Made by a program: the position numbers and the translations under genes. From contig NZ_JADILO010000002.1 of NCBI RefSeq assembly GCF_015278125.1, positions 186,001-250,000 on the forward strand: a stretch of DNA of 64,000 nucleotides. Reading direction: 5' to 3'. The notes beneath the pieces are model-generated. The model worked only from the letters and a program-made list of their open reading frames with translations, made no database searches and was not told where the DNA came from. Shown here piece after piece: positions 44,625 to 54,035 of this stretch. This DNA comes from Vibrio fluminensis. GTDB lineage: Bacteria; Pseudomonadota; Gammaproteobacteria; Enterobacterales; Vibrionaceae. Within the stretch, counting starts at the first letter, position 1; each line of letters begins with the position of its first letter.

Positions 44625-47600
44625 ATGTTACCAAGACTTCACTCTCATCAAGATATCGATCACGTGGTACTCAGTTTCTTAGACGAACTGAAAAAAGCGG
44701 GCTTTACTGGCGATATCGAAACTCAATACTCAAGCCGACTGGCTGTTGCGACAGACAACAGTGTTTATCAACAACTACCACAGGCGGTTGTGCATCCGCG
44801 TGATACACACGACGTGACCTTAATCGGTAAGATTTCGGCTAAGCCAATATACGAACGGGTGAAATTCTCACCTCGTGGCGGCGGTACTGGCACTAATGGT
44901 CAATCGCTGACTCAAGGCGTCGTTGTTGATCTTTCTCGTCATATGAACCAAGTGCTTGAGATTAATGAGCAAGAAGGGTGGGTTCGCGTCCAAACTGGCG
45001 TGGTCAAAGACCAACTTAATGATGCTGTGCGTCCATATGGCTATTTCTTTTCGCCAGATCTTTCTACCAGCAACCGCGCCACCTTGGGTGGCATGATAAA
45101 TACTGACGCTTCAGGACAAGGCTCATTGAAGTATGGCAAGACTTCCGACCATGTTTTGTCTCTTCAAGCGGTGTTTGCTGATGGCTCAGTATTAGAGTCT
45201 GATCTTTCCCATGGCGCGCCTGATGAAGGCACCTATGCGGCGACTGCATTACAGGTTACAGAGCAGGTTTGTCGTGATAAGCGACAACAAATTTCCGATA
45301 AATTCCCTCCACTGAACCGTTTTTTAACGGGGTACGATCTCAAAAATGCCATTAATGAGCAAGACGATAGCTTTAATTTAACGCGAGTGCTGTGCGGTGC
45401 TGAAGGCTCATTGGCGTTTATCACTGAAGCAAAGCTTAACCTGACTAAAATCCCTAAAGCGCGTACCCTCGTCAATGTTAAGTACAACAGTTTTGATTCG
45501 GCATTGCGCAATGCTGCTTTTATGGTTGAAGCCAACGCATTGTCAGTGGAAACCGTCGATTCAAAAGTTCTTAATCTTGCCAAAGAAGACATAGTTTGGC
45601 ACACCGTGAGTGACCTGCTGACAGATGTTCCGGGCAAAGAGATGCTGGGCATCAACATGGTTGAGTTTGCTGGGCAAGATGTTCAAGAAGTTGAGCAACA
45701 AGTTGCGCTGCTGACTGCTCGATTAGAACAAATGCTTGAAGCAGAAGAAGCGGGCATTATTGGCTACCAAGTATGCAGTGATGTTGCCAGCATTGGTAAA
45801 ATCTACAACATGCGTAAGAAAGCGGTCGGGTTACTAGGTGCCGCGAAAGGTCGCGCTAAGCCGGTGGCGTTCGCTGAAGATACCTGCGTGCCTCCTGAAA
45901 ACCTTGCTGACTTTATTGTTGAGTTTCGTGAACTGTTAGATACAAAACAACTGCAATACGGCATGTTTGGTCACGTGGATGCGGGTGTTTTGCACGTTAG
46001 ACCAGCGCTTGATCTTTGCGATCCTCAGCAAGAGCTTATGATGCATGAGCTTTCTGACGAAGTCGTTAAGTTAGTGGCTAAATATGGCGGTTTGATGTGG
46101 GGCGAACACGGTAAAGGCTTCCGCTCTGAATATGGTCCAGAATTTTTTGGTGAAGAGCTCTTTACCGAGCTGCGCCGCGTGAAATCGGCATTCGATCCGC
46201 ATAACAAGATGAATCCAGGTAAGATTTGTACACCACTGGAGAGCGGTGACGAACTGGTTAAAGTCACTGATACCAAACGCGGCTTCTATGATCGCCAGAT
46301 TAACGTTGAAGTGCGTGATAGCTTTAAGCAAGCGATGGAATGTAACGGTAATGGCTTATGTTTTAACTACGATACAGCTTCGCCAATGTGTCCTTCAATG
46401 AAGGTCACCGCAGATCGTCGGCATTCACCAAAAGGACGTGCGGGATTAGTCAGAGAGTGGCTGCGTCAATTAACTGAGCAAGGGATCGATATTCTGGATT
46501 TGGAGCAGCAGGCTCTAAAAACGGTGTCGGTTAAAACGATGCTCGATCGTGTGCGCAATAGCTTCAATAAACGCCACCAATACGATTTCTCTCATGAAGT
46601 GTATGAAGCGATGAATGGCTGTTTAGCGTGTAAAGCGTGTGCGAGCCAATGTCCAATTAAAGTCGACGTACCAAGTTTTAGATCGCGCTTTTTGAATATC
46701 TACTACAGTCGTTATCAGCGTCCAGCTAAAGATTATTTAGTCGCTAACATTGAAACCATGTTACCAATTATGGCGAAAGCGCCAACGTTAGTGAATGGGG
46801 TATTAAAGCAAAAATGGGTACAAAGTTTGACCGCCTCAACGGTGGGTTACGTTGATGCTCCGTTGTTGTCAGTGCCGACACTAGATAAGCGAGTGAAGCA
46901 GCTTAAGCCGTTTGATATGCAAGCTTTAGCCGCGATGTCGCGCGAAGAGAAAGCAAATCATGTGCTGATTGTGCAAGACCCATTTACGTCGTACTACGAT
47001 GCTGATGTTGTGGATGATTTCGTTAAACTGATCATCAAGCTAGGTAAAACCCCGGTGTTACTGCCATTTAAACCGAATGGCAAAGCGCAGCACATCAAAG
47101 GCTTCTTGGCGCAATTTGCTAAAAAAGCTAAGAGCACTGCAATGTTCCTTGAGCAAGTAGCGGATCTCTCTATTCCTATGGTGGGGGTCGATCCTGCGTT
47201 AGTTCTCTGCTATCGAGATGAATACACAGAAATTCTTGGTGATAAGCGCGGTGAATTTGATGTCTTGACGGTGCATGAATGGTTGCTACCAAGACTTAAC
47301 GAGTTTGAGTCAAGTGAAGCAAAAGGTGAAGCATGGCATCTACTGGCACACTGTACCGAAAAAACCAAGCTACCGAATGCTGAAAAAGAGTGGGGCGCGA
47401 TCTTTACGCACTTTGGCGCTAAGCTAAATACCGTACCTGTTGGGTGTTGTGGTATGGCAGGGACCTTTGGTCATGAAGTCGACAAACTTGAGATGTCGAA
47501 AGATATTTATGGCTTGAGTTGGAAACCTCGCTTAGAGGAATTACCTGCTGATCGCTGTTTGGTAACGGGCTATTCATGCCGCAGTCAGGTGAAGCGTTTT

Positions 47601-47651
47601 GAGCATGTGAAAACTAAGCATCCACTGCAAGCATTGCTAGAGATTATTTAA
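44625..47651 (+). CDS. FAD/Fe-S D-2-hydroxyacid dehydrogenase (YdiJ-like)
   Basis: 1008 residues. FAD-binding-4 domain (about 45-260; PRGGGTGTNGQSLT and TSNRATLGGMINTDASGQGS), FAD-oxidase C domain (260-530), then a 4Fe-4S ferredoxin region (NGCLACKACASQCPIK near 665 and an earlier CNGNGLC...MCPS set) and CCG-type heterodisulfide-like ending (VPVGCCGMAG). Full length and layout match YdiJ, which oxidises D-2-hydroxyglutarate; D-lactate is an alternative. AGGA lies before ATG. It overlaps the next gene by one base. Confidence 0.87.
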   Translation: MLPRLHSHQDIDHVVLSFLDELKKAGFTGDIETQYSSRLAVATDNSVYQQLPQAVVHPRDTHDVTLIGKISAKPIYERVKFSPRGGGTGTNGQSLTQGVVVDLSRHMNQVLEINEQEGWVRVQTGVVKDQLNDAVRPYGYFFSPDLSTSNRATLGGMINTDASGQGSLKYGKTSDHVLSLQAVFADGSVLESDLSHGAPDEGTYAATALQVTEQVCRDKRQQISDKFPPLNRFLTGYDLKNAINEQDDSFNLTRVLCGAEGSLAFITEAKLNLTKIPKARTLVNVKYNSFDSALRNAAFMVEANALSVETVDSKVLNLAKEDIVWHTVSDLLTDVPGKEMLGINMVEFAGQDVQEVEQQVALLTARLEQMLEAEEAGIIGYQVCSDVASIGKIYNMRKKAVGLLGAAKGRAKPVAFAEDTCVPPENLADFIVEFRELLDTKQLQYGMFGHVDAGVLHVRPALDLCDPQQELMMHELSDEVVKLVAKYGGLMWGEHGKGFRSEYGPEFFGEELFTELRRVKSAFDPHNKMNPGKICTPLESGDELVKVTDTKRGFYDRQINVEVRDSFKQAMECNGNGLCFNYDTASPMCPSMKVTADRRHSPKGRAGLVREWLRQLTEQGIDILDLEQQALKTVSVKTMLDRVRNSFNKRHQYDFSHEVYEAMNGCLACKACASQCPIKVDVPSFRSRFLNIYYSRYQRPAKDYLVANIETMLPIMAKAPTLVNGVLKQKWVQSLTASTVGYVDAPLLSVPTLDKRVKQLKPFDMQALAAMSREEKANHVLIVQDPFTSYYDADVVDDFVKLIIKLGKTPVLLPFKPNGKAQHIKGFLAQFAKKAKSTAMFLEQVADLSIPMVGVDPALVLCYRDEYTEILGDKRGEFDVLTVHEWLLPRLNEFESSEAKGEAWHLLAHCTEKTKLPNAEKEWGAIFTHFGAKLNTVPVGCCGMAGTFGHEVDKLEMSKDIYGLSWKPRLEELPADRCLVTGYSCRSQVKRFEHVKTKHPLQALLEII

Positions 47652-48112
47652 TGGAACTATTGGAAAGGAAAATTCCACCAGTCGCACTATTTATCATTTT
47701 TATCGTGGTAATGGTGCGATTTGACGGTGCTTTGGAGAGTTTCGCGGCTGTGTTGCCGTTTCCATGGACGGTGTTAGCTTGTTCTGTGCTTGTTTCTGGT
47801 TTCATTGGCCTTGCTGGCGTTAATGAATTTCGTAAAGCAAAGACCACAGTTAACCCAGTGAAGGTTGATAGCGCCAGCTCGGTGGTTGATACCGGTATCT
47901 TTGCTTATAGCCGTAATCCAATGTACCTAGCACTTCTGATTTTATTATTTGGTATTGGTTATTGGCAGCAAAACATGGTCTGTTTGCTGCTTCCAATCGG
48001 TTTTGTGTTCTATATGAACCGTTTTCAAATTTTGCCAGAAGAGCGGGCGTTAGAGAAACTATTTGGTGAACAATACCTAGCGTACAAACAGCGCGTGCGT
48101 CGCTGGCTATAA
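47651..48112 (+). CDS. ICMT/PEMT-type membrane methyltransferase
   Basis: 153 residues, about four TMs. The SAM site is indicated by GIFAYSRNPMYLALL and the C-terminal ERALEKLFGEQYLAYKQRVRRW, with Glu-Glu and Arg typical of the isoprenylcysteine methyltransferase-like family. Substrate unknown, likely a lipid or small molecule. TAATG overlap with the ydiJ-like gene. Confidence 0.85.
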   Translation: MELLERKIPPVALFIIFIVVMVRFDGALESFAAVLPFPWTVLACSVLVSGFIGLAGVNEFRKAKTTVNPVKVDSASSVVDTGIFAYSRNPMYLALLILLFGIGYWQQNMVCLLLPIGFVFYMNRFQILPEERALEKLFGEQYLAYKQRVRRWL

Positions 48113-48120
48113 AAAGCGAG

Positions 48121-48150
48121 AGCCCGCATCTTTCTATGCGGGCTTTTTTT
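48121..48150. terminator. Bidirectional terminator
   Basis: AGCCCGCAT-N6-ATGCGGGCT followed by T7, shared with the end of the convergent siderophore receptor. Confidence 0.9.
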
Positions 48151-50384
48151 TACCAGCTGTAGGTAACATTAGCGATGAAGTTACGTCTATCGCCATAGAA
48201 GCAGTTGCCGTAACAGGTTGCGACATATTCTTTGTCGAATAAGTTTTTCATTGCAAGTTGTAGTTTAACGTCATCCATTTGATAGCTTATTGTGGAATCA
48301 AATAATGTGTATGAGGGAACTTTTAGATCTTCAACATCATCAGCATAAGTTTCGCCAATGTATCGAGCACCAACCCCGAGACTAAGGCCATCTAAAGAGC
48401 CTCCCAATATTTTATAGTTCGCCCACGCAGAGGCAGTTAAGTCTGCAATCTGAGCGGGTGTTTTACCAACACGAGAAGCATCGATATCTTTGCGTATCTC
48501 AGAATCAACCAAGCCAAGATTAGCAAGAAGCGTAAGTGATGGTGTAACGTTAGCGACAGCTTCTAGTTCTAAGCCTTTGTTGCGAACTTCACCTATCTGG
48601 GTCAGTTGACCTAAATTGTTAGTGCGCACGAGATTTGTTTTATCTGCCAAATAGAGGGCAGCACTAAAATACCCATCGAAATTGCGAGGTTGGAACTTGG
48701 TACCAATCTCGATGCTCTCGACCTCTTCAGGTTTTGCTTGGTTTCCATTTTCATCCAACTGGATAACTGGAGCAAAAGATTGTTGATATGCAAGATAGGG
48801 TAGAAGGCCATTGTCAGCTTTAAAACCTAAACCAATATTGTAAGTCCATTCTTGATTTTCAACATCGGTGTTATCTCCAGTGGTTGTATTGCGAATTTGG
48901 TTGCTGACGTCATCGTAACGCAAACCCGCGAGTAAGATACTCTGCTGAGCAATTTCTATGTGAGACTGTAAATAGATTCCTAGTTGTCGATTTTTGGTCT
49001 CGATACGTTGCAAGTTGTCATCGGTAAGCGGGCTCAATGTTGCAGAGCTACTATCTAGGAGCACTAGATTTGAACTATAGCTCGGGTTGTAAGGGTTGAA
49101 TCGTGGATCTGCGATACTAAAACCAAATGGGGTAGGTAATGCAGAATTCCCATCAGCAACTAACGGAGTATTTGCGTAGTTTCGATTAGAAATATTGAGG
49201 CTCTGATAATCAAGCCCAAGCAACCACGTCTGTTCTGTATTTTGTGTTGTCACTTGGTAAGTCAGTCGGTTGTCGATATTTAGAGCGTCAGAAGAACCGT
49301 TTTCCACGGTGGCACCGCGAAGAATATCATTACGTTGAGCTAACGGATCAAGCAAAGGGCCTAACGTTGGGTCATCAGCGGCATAACCGATGGCGTACAC
49401 TTGTTTGAGGTCAATGTCCATTTCACTGTAACGAGTCGATTGTGCAAACTCAAATTGTGGATTGAAGCGATAACTAAATTCATAGCCAAGAGACAATTGT
49501 TCACGCTCAAATTTTTCCCAATCAGGATCCCCGATTGCAGTGCTATCGCTGATCTTACCATTGACGTTAGAAGTTAATGTCCCTTCAACTGGCAGAAACT
49601 GTAGGTAAGGATCCGAGTCGTCTTTCTGATAGCTGCCTAATAACGTGATGGAAGTTCTGTCATTGACAAGCCAGGTCAGTGAAGGGGCTAGCATGACACG
49701 CTCACCTTCAACATTGTTTACACGAGTTTCTGTATCACTGAATAGACCAACAAATCTTGCTGCGAGATTGCTAGATATTTCATGGTTGCTATCTAACTTT
49801 AACTGTTTGCGGCTGTAGCTACCGCCTTCAAGACTTACGGTGCCTGAACCACCATCGAACTGAGGGCGTTTACTGATCAGGTTGATCACACCACCTGGGG
49901 GTGTCTGACCATATAAAGAAGAGGCTGGACCTCGGACAATTTCAACTCTTTCTAAGGAAAAAGGGTCTATCTGCCAGCTGTAGAATCCTGAAGAACAAAG
50001 GCGTGTGCCATCCATATATAAGCCGTTATTGGCTTGTTTGAAGCCACGAATAACAAACCAATCTTGTTTGTTGTCTTCGCCATAAAAGTTTGCTTGGATA
50101 CCGGGCGTGTATTGCAGGGCGTCTGAAATACTAATTGAAGCGCGGTCATCCATTTGTTCGCGTGTTACTACGGATATCGAACGGGGCGTTTCTGCTATCG
50201 GTAGCGCTGTTTTCGTGGCGCTGCGGCTAGTTTCACTGACATAACTGAAATCAGGACCAATGCCACTATCTTCGAGTTGTTGTCCAACAACCACAATTGA
50301 TTCGTCGTCAGCGTAAACATTGCTGAAAATAAAACAACTAGCAACGACGATAGAGGTCGATTTTAGTTTTAAAAGCCGAGACAT
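48150..50384 (-). CDS. TonB-dependent siderophore receptor
   Basis: 744 residues. Signal peptide ends at VYADD; TonB box DESIVVVGQQ; plug with RSISVVTREQMDDR and YGQTPPGGVINLISKRP, the hallmark of the TonB-siderophore (FhuA/FoxA/FptA) group; barrel ends IANVTYSW with terminal aromatic. A Cys pair (RLCSSGF and later ATCYGNCFYG) may form disulphides. AAAGGAG precedes ATG. Ligand not predictable; hydroxamates are common for this group. A truncated AraC regulator follows upstream. Confidence 0.92.
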   Translation of the reverse strand: MSRLLKLKSTSIVVASCFIFSNVYADDESIVVVGQQLEDSGIGPDFSYVSETSRSATKTALPIAETPRSISVVTREQMDDRASISISDALQYTPGIQANFYGEDNKQDWFVIRGFKQANNGLYMDGTRLCSSGFYSWQIDPFSLERVEIVRGPASSLYGQTPPGGVINLISKRPQFDGGSGTVSLEGGSYSRKQLKLDSNHEISSNLAARFVGLFSDTETRVNNVEGERVMLAPSLTWLVNDRTSITLLGSYQKDDSDPYLQFLPVEGTLTSNVNGKISDSTAIGDPDWEKFEREQLSLGYEFSYRFNPQFEFAQSTRYSEMDIDLKQVYAIGYAADDPTLGPLLDPLAQRNDILRGATVENGSSDALNIDNRLTYQVTTQNTEQTWLLGLDYQSLNISNRNYANTPLVADGNSALPTPFGFSIADPRFNPYNPSYSSNLVLLDSSSATLSPLTDDNLQRIETKNRQLGIYLQSHIEIAQQSILLAGLRYDDVSNQIRNTTTGDNTDVENQEWTYNIGLGFKADNGLLPYLAYQQSFAPVIQLDENGNQAKPEEVESIEIGTKFQPRNFDGYFSAALYLADKTNLVRTNNLGQLTQIGEVRNKGLELEAVANVTPSLTLLANLGLVDSEIRKDIDASRVGKTPAQIADLTASAWANYKILGGSLDGLSLGVGARYIGETYADDVEDLKVPSYTLFDSTISYQMDDVKLQLAMKNLFDKEYVATCYGNCFYGDRRNFIANVTYSW

Positions 50385-50719
50385 AACTTCTCCTTTCCTT
50401 GGCTATTACATTTTCGGGATTTAGTGACAGCTGTTTTCTCGAAGCAAGAAGTAAAAGGCTGATACCTCATTTGGTTTTGGGTTGGTGCCCATTACTTTAG
50501 TAATATTCGAAATGTTATTTATTTTTATAAACTATCAATAACTTGGCTTTATATATTAATGAAAATAATAATGCAAACTATTGCTATTTGTGTTTGTAAT
50601 GATTTGCTTGCAAATCTATTAATCGAAATAAGAAATGAAACTAGTTAGGCGTTATGAAAAGGCTAAGGGGAGTGTGCGGCCCCCCCAATCGTGTAGATGA
50701 AATGATTTGTTGCCGGAGG
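50385..50719. other. Upstream region of the siderophore receptor
   Basis: 335 bases. Holds a weak Fur-like box (50558-50576) and the palindrome GATTTGC-TT-GCAAATC (50601-50616), both listed in findings. The run of seven C at about 50681-50688 may be a sequencing or slippage hotspot. Otherwise AT-rich promoter-like DNA. Confidence 0.45.
50558..50576 (-). promoter_or_regulatory. Weak Fur-like box before the siderophore receptor
   Basis: AATGAAAATAATAATGCAA shares the left half (AATGA-AAT) with the Fur consensus but diverges in the right half. Its place, about 175 bases before the receptor start, is suitable; the match is poor. Confidence 0.35.
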
Positions 50720-50890
50720 CTAGGCGACCGCAATGGGATGACGTAGAGTGCGAGAAGTCAGGCTTGTATTACTGCTCTTTGATTGAGTGCGAAACTCTTG
50801 CGGTGTCATAGCCAATTTCTTTTTGAAACTGGTGCAAAAGTAAGGGGTGCTATTAAAGCCACTGAGTTCCTTTGGCGACTCCTGCCTGAC
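50720..50890 (-). pseudogene. Truncated AraC-family regulator (C-terminal HTH only)
   Basis: The minus-strand frame reads ELSGFNSTPYFCTSFKKK then LAMTPQEFRTQ and ends at a stop at 50720-50722. This is the second helix-turn-helix of AraC/XylS regulators (GF-x2-x-YF-x3-FKK-x6-P-x2-FR). No ligand-binding domain or first HTH is present: upstream, the frame enters the hairpin at 50894. AraC regulators beside siderophore receptors (PchR type) activate them, so this is probably a deletion remnant of the receptor's own activator. Confidence 0.75.
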
Positions 50891-50893
50891 TAT

Positions 50894-50920
50894 TAGCCCA
50901 CTTACTTCGGTAGTGGGCTA
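50894..50920. terminator. Hairpin between sypR and the AraC remnant
   Basis: TAGCCCACT-N9-AGTGGGCTA, then T6 on the plus side. On the minus strand it ends the syp operon with a weak tail; the T tract faces the other way. Confidence 0.7.
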
Positions 50921-50933
50921 TTTTTTAACTCAA

Positions 50934-51572
50934 CTATTGTCCGCGACCATTAAACATGACTACTAAAGTTTGCGCGATGATATTCATGTCCATAATAAGC
51001 CATGACTTAGTAGAGCGAAGGGATAATGCATAACTGTGGTCGAAACCGACCTTCTTACGTACATCGTCGATACAGGTATCATAGCCTTGATTGACTTGCG
51101 CCAAGCCCGTAATGCCAGGCATTACACCGTAAGTTCTATCAGCGAAATACGGAATTTCGTGTTCAAGCTTATTGTAAAAAGAAGGTCGTTCAGGTCTTGG
51201 ACCAATCAAAGACATCTCTCCTCTGATCACGTTGAATAATTGCGGCAGCTCGTCCAGACGTGTTTTTCTGAGGAATCGACCCACGGGAGTGATACGTGGG
51301 TCGTCTTTGGTCGCCCAGACTGCACCCGAACGGCTTTCGGCATCTTGGTACATAGTGCGAAACTTAATAATGTAGAAAAATTCCATGTGTTGAGGGGTTG
51401 ATTTCCCAACGCGCTGTTGTTGATAAAAAACTGGACCTTTAGACGTTGCTTTAATCGCAATGGCAATCATTGGTAAAATCGGCATAAACAACAGCAGAGC
51501 AAAGCAAGCGCCTAACAAATCAAACAGACGCTTTGCGAACCAGATAGGGTAGTTGGCAATGATATGTGGCAT
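50934..51572 (-). CDS. sypR: Initiating undecaprenyl-phosphate sugar transferase SypR
   Basis: 212 residues. One TM/hairpin near the start (RLFDLLGACFALLLFMPILP), then the catalytic block FYIIKFRTMYQDAESRSG and RKTRLDELPQLFNVIRGEMS-LIGPRPE, the signature of polyisoprenyl-phosphate hexose-1-phosphate transferases. It puts the first sugar on the lipid carrier. AAGGAGG lies 6 bases upstream. Last gene of the syp operon. Confidence 0.93.
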   Translation of the reverse strand: MPHIIANYPIWFAKRLFDLLGACFALLLFMPILPMIAIAIKATSKGPVFYQQQRVGKSTPQHMEFFYIIKFRTMYQDAESRSGAVWATKDDPRITPVGRFLRKTRLDELPQLFNVIRGEMSLIGPRPERPSFYNKLEHEIPYFADRTYGVMPGITGLAQVNQGYDTCIDDVRKKVGFDHSYALSLRSTKSWLIMDMNIIAQTLVVMFNGRGQ

Positions 51573-51583
51573 GGTTAACCTCC

Positions 51584-52765
51584 TTATACACGTTCCAAGC
51601 GACCAGTTTCGCGACCCAGTATGTAGCGTAAGCCTCCATACAAATTGGCGAAATGCCCAGCAGTAAAATAGCTGATTAGCTGAATAATACGATGAGTAAA
51701 AATAGTTGGTAATAATAGACCGAGTGCCGCGATCGAATAGAAGGTGACTTGCAATCCCAGCACTGCAAGAAACAACGTGTGATAGCTAAGGGCAACAGAA
51801 GTGATGAGACAGATGATGAGTAAGTACGGAGTAAGTAGACGAAGCGTTTTTCCTGAGCCAAAGGTAAAGGCGACCGCTTTATAGCGAGGTCTCAGTAGTT
51901 CTGCCAACATTAACAGTTGCTGCATGTTACCTGCGGATATGCGTAGTCGACGATTGAAGTCTTTTCCTAAGGTAGCGTTTTCTAGTTCGATCGCAACAAC
52001 ATTGGGTTCATATATTGCTTGGTATCCATTGCGCACAATTTCCATTGGTATAACAAAATCATCGTTGATCGTGTCGAGCGCAAGTGGCGTGAATAGCGCT
52101 GTACGAAAGAAATAGAGTGCACCGTGTGCGCCGATATTAGCACCTAGATTGGCTTCACCTTGTTGAAGCATCGATTGATACTGCCAATACTTCATTTCTC
52201 CGGTGTTTTGGCTGTCGAGAAGTTGATATCGGCTGTTCACCACGCCTACATTGCTTCGATGAAAGTGCTGTGCAGCAAGTAAAAGGGCATCAAATGAGAC
52301 TAGAGCGGAGACGTCGCTCATGGCAGTAATATCACTATTTATGCTTTGCATGACTTGATTAATAACCGCAACTTTTCCTCTGTTTTGCTCAAATTGGATA
52401 ATTTCAATATGAGTTTCGCTACAAATCGCTTCTTGAATCGTCGCTTCTGCAATTTCTACGGTACTATCGGTACAGCCATCACAAGCAATGATCACTTTCA
52501 GTTTATCTTTTGGGTAATCCAAGCTAGATAGATTGCGTATTTTTTGCGCTATCCAATCTTGCTCATTGTAAGCTGGGATCAACATTGTTATTGATGGCAG
52601 AGAGTGATCGGCTTTGGTCACGCGATAAAGGCGCTTGAAGGATGTTTTTTTCCCTGATGGTGTTTTCTTTGCGACTAATTTGAGCAGCAACGGATAACCA
52701 ATATGGTGATAGACAATTAAAATACTGGAAATAGAAAAAAGTAGTATAAGAGCTAATTCCATCAT
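51584..52765 (-). CDS. sypQ: GT2 family glycosyltransferase SypQ
   Basis: 393 residues from ATG 52763-52765, one base after the sypP stop; GGAGG lies 9 bases upstream, and a longer frame to 52786 overlaps sypP. N-terminal TM, GT-A domain with ACDGCTDST and NDDFVIP, then three C-terminal TMs (about 300-385). Polymerising or chain-extending processive synthase is likely; V. fischeri sypQ is the same type. Confidence 0.9.
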   Translation of the reverse strand: MMELALILLFSISSILIVYHHIGYPLLLKLVAKKTPSGKKTSFKRLYRVTKADHSLPSITMLIPAYNEQDWIAQKIRNLSSLDYPKDKLKVIIACDGCTDSTVEIAEATIQEAICSETHIEIIQFEQNRGKVAVINQVMQSINSDITAMSDVSALVSFDALLLAAQHFHRSNVGVVNSRYQLLDSQNTGEMKYWQYQSMLQQGEANLGANIGAHGALYFFRTALFTPLALDTINDDFVIPMEIVRNGYQAIYEPNVVAIELENATLGKDFNRRLRISAGNMQQLLMLAELLRPRYKAVAFTFGSGKTLRLLTPYLLIICLITSVALSYHTLFLAVLGLQVTFYSIAALGLLLPTIFTHRIIQLISYFTAGHFANLYGGLRYILGRETGRLERV

Positions 52766-52766
52766 A

Positions 52767-53918
52767 CTAGCGCGCCTCCACTGCAAGGATTCTATACTTT
52801 TCGATCATTTGAGCGAGATCGTTGTTGTTAATAACGAATTCTCGAGGAGTTTGAGTATGACTGCTTATTAGCGCTGTATTAAGTGCGTCAGCAAGAGAGA
52901 GAGGATTTTCAGCCACCACAGCCCTTCCGGTTGCTGGGCACAAGGTTTCTTTCACTCCACCAACATTGGTAGCCACAACGGGAACACCGGACGCCTGAGC
53001 TTCTAGTGTGGATAGCGGGAATCCTTCGTTGCGAGAAGGTAAGCAAAATAGATCCAGGGATTGATAGAAGCGCGGCATGTCGTCAACCAAACCTAACCAG
53101 GTTATTCGATCTTCGATGCCAAGTGTTGTTGCTAACTCTTGAAGGTCTTCGCGCTGGCTGCCTTCACCTGCAAGCGCTAGATGAACGTTATTATTCAGCA
53201 TTGAGATCGCATGCAGCAGCATGTCTTGACCTTTGACGAACTCGAGTCTTCCAGCACAGCCGATGATCGTTTTGTCTAAAGGGAGTTTGAGTTTTTGCCT
53301 CGCTAGAGCTTGGCTGCCTGGTTTAAAGCGTTGGCAATCAATACCATTTTTGATGACGTGAAGGTCGTTGTAATCAAACTTGTCGATCAATTGTGTTGCG
53401 ACAAAGTCTGCGTCGGCGACCAATCGCGGCTTAACAACGGTTAACACTAAATTTTGCAATCGAGCTCGTTTTGTATTGTCGAAATGCCATCCATCATGTT
53501 CGGTGTGAATAACACATTTGATCCCAGCTAATCGGGCTGCGCAGCCAGCGTAGAGTAATGGTCCTATATGATGTGTGTGTACCGTATCGGGTTTTAAAAC
53601 GGTAAACAACTTGCGAAGCTGATGGATGATGGAGGGTGCAATGCCTTCAGATTTATTGAGAAAAAGAATTTGATGGCTAAATTGGGTAAGCTTGCTCCAG
53701 GCTTTAATCGAAGTGGAGCGATTACCCTCTAAGCTGACGACTAAACTTTTGTTATTGGCATTTGATTGTCGCAACATCTCTAAAACCATAGACTCGATGC
53801 CGCCGGGTTTAAGGTGTTGCACAACATGGATAGTTAGCACTTTTTCGTTTCGTCTTTGACTACCAGTTAAGTGGTTTGACGTTGAGCAAAGACGATTGTT
53901 GTTATTGATAGGCTGCAT
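52767..53918 (-). CDS. sypP: GT4 family glycosyltransferase SypP
   Basis: 383 residues. N-terminal MGGxE-like HVVQHLKPGGIESMVLEML; GT4 donor site EGFPLSTLEAQASGVPVVATNVGG (E-x7-E). Cytosolic. Its upstream 105-base gap holds a sigma-54 promoter and a SypG-type box. Transfers a sugar during SYP repeat-unit assembly; sugar unknown. Confidence 0.9.
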   Translation of the reverse strand: MQPINNNNRLCSTSNHLTGSQRRNEKVLTIHVVQHLKPGGIESMVLEMLRQSNANNKSLVVSLEGNRSTSIKAWSKLTQFSHQILFLNKSEGIAPSIIHQLRKLFTVLKPDTVHTHHIGPLLYAGCAARLAGIKCVIHTEHDGWHFDNTKRARLQNLVLTVVKPRLVADADFVATQLIDKFDYNDLHVIKNGIDCQRFKPGSQALARQKLKLPLDKTIIGCAGRLEFVKGQDMLLHAISMLNNNVHLALAGEGSQREDLQELATTLGIEDRITWLGLVDDMPRFYQSLDLFCLPSRNEGFPLSTLEAQASGVPVVATNVGGVKETLCPATGRAVVAENPLSLADALNTALISSHTQTPREFVINNNDLAQMIEKYRILAVEAR

Positions 53919-53945
53919 ACACTTTCTCCGTTTTTAGAATGTATT

Positions 53946-53961
53946 TGCATTAAATGTGCCT
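53946..53961 (-). promoter_or_regulatory. Sigma-54 promoter of sypP
   Basis: Minus strand AGGCAC-N5-ATGCA with GG and GC separated by ten bases, the invariant -24/-12 arrangement. It lies 28 bases before the sypP start. Confidence 0.7.
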
Positions 53962-54020
53962 GTTTTTATTTTATTTAAATTCAATGACTTATCGTTGCTG
54001 TGAGCGATGGGCTTACTGGT

Positions 54021-54035
54021 TTCTTATTTTGAGAA
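54021..54035 (-). promoter_or_regulatory. SypG-type enhancer site upstream of sypP
   Basis: TTCTCAAAATAAGAA on the minus strand. It agrees with the published SypG element TTCTCA-N3-TG... except for an A in place of that G, and matches the sites near sypM and sypI. Lies 61 bases from the -24 GG and overlaps the end of sypO. Confidence 0.6.

Noticed and set aside
50681..50688. Phase-variable C tract
   Set aside because: The run of seven C is intergenic, not inside a gene or between promoter elements, so there is no evidence of switching.
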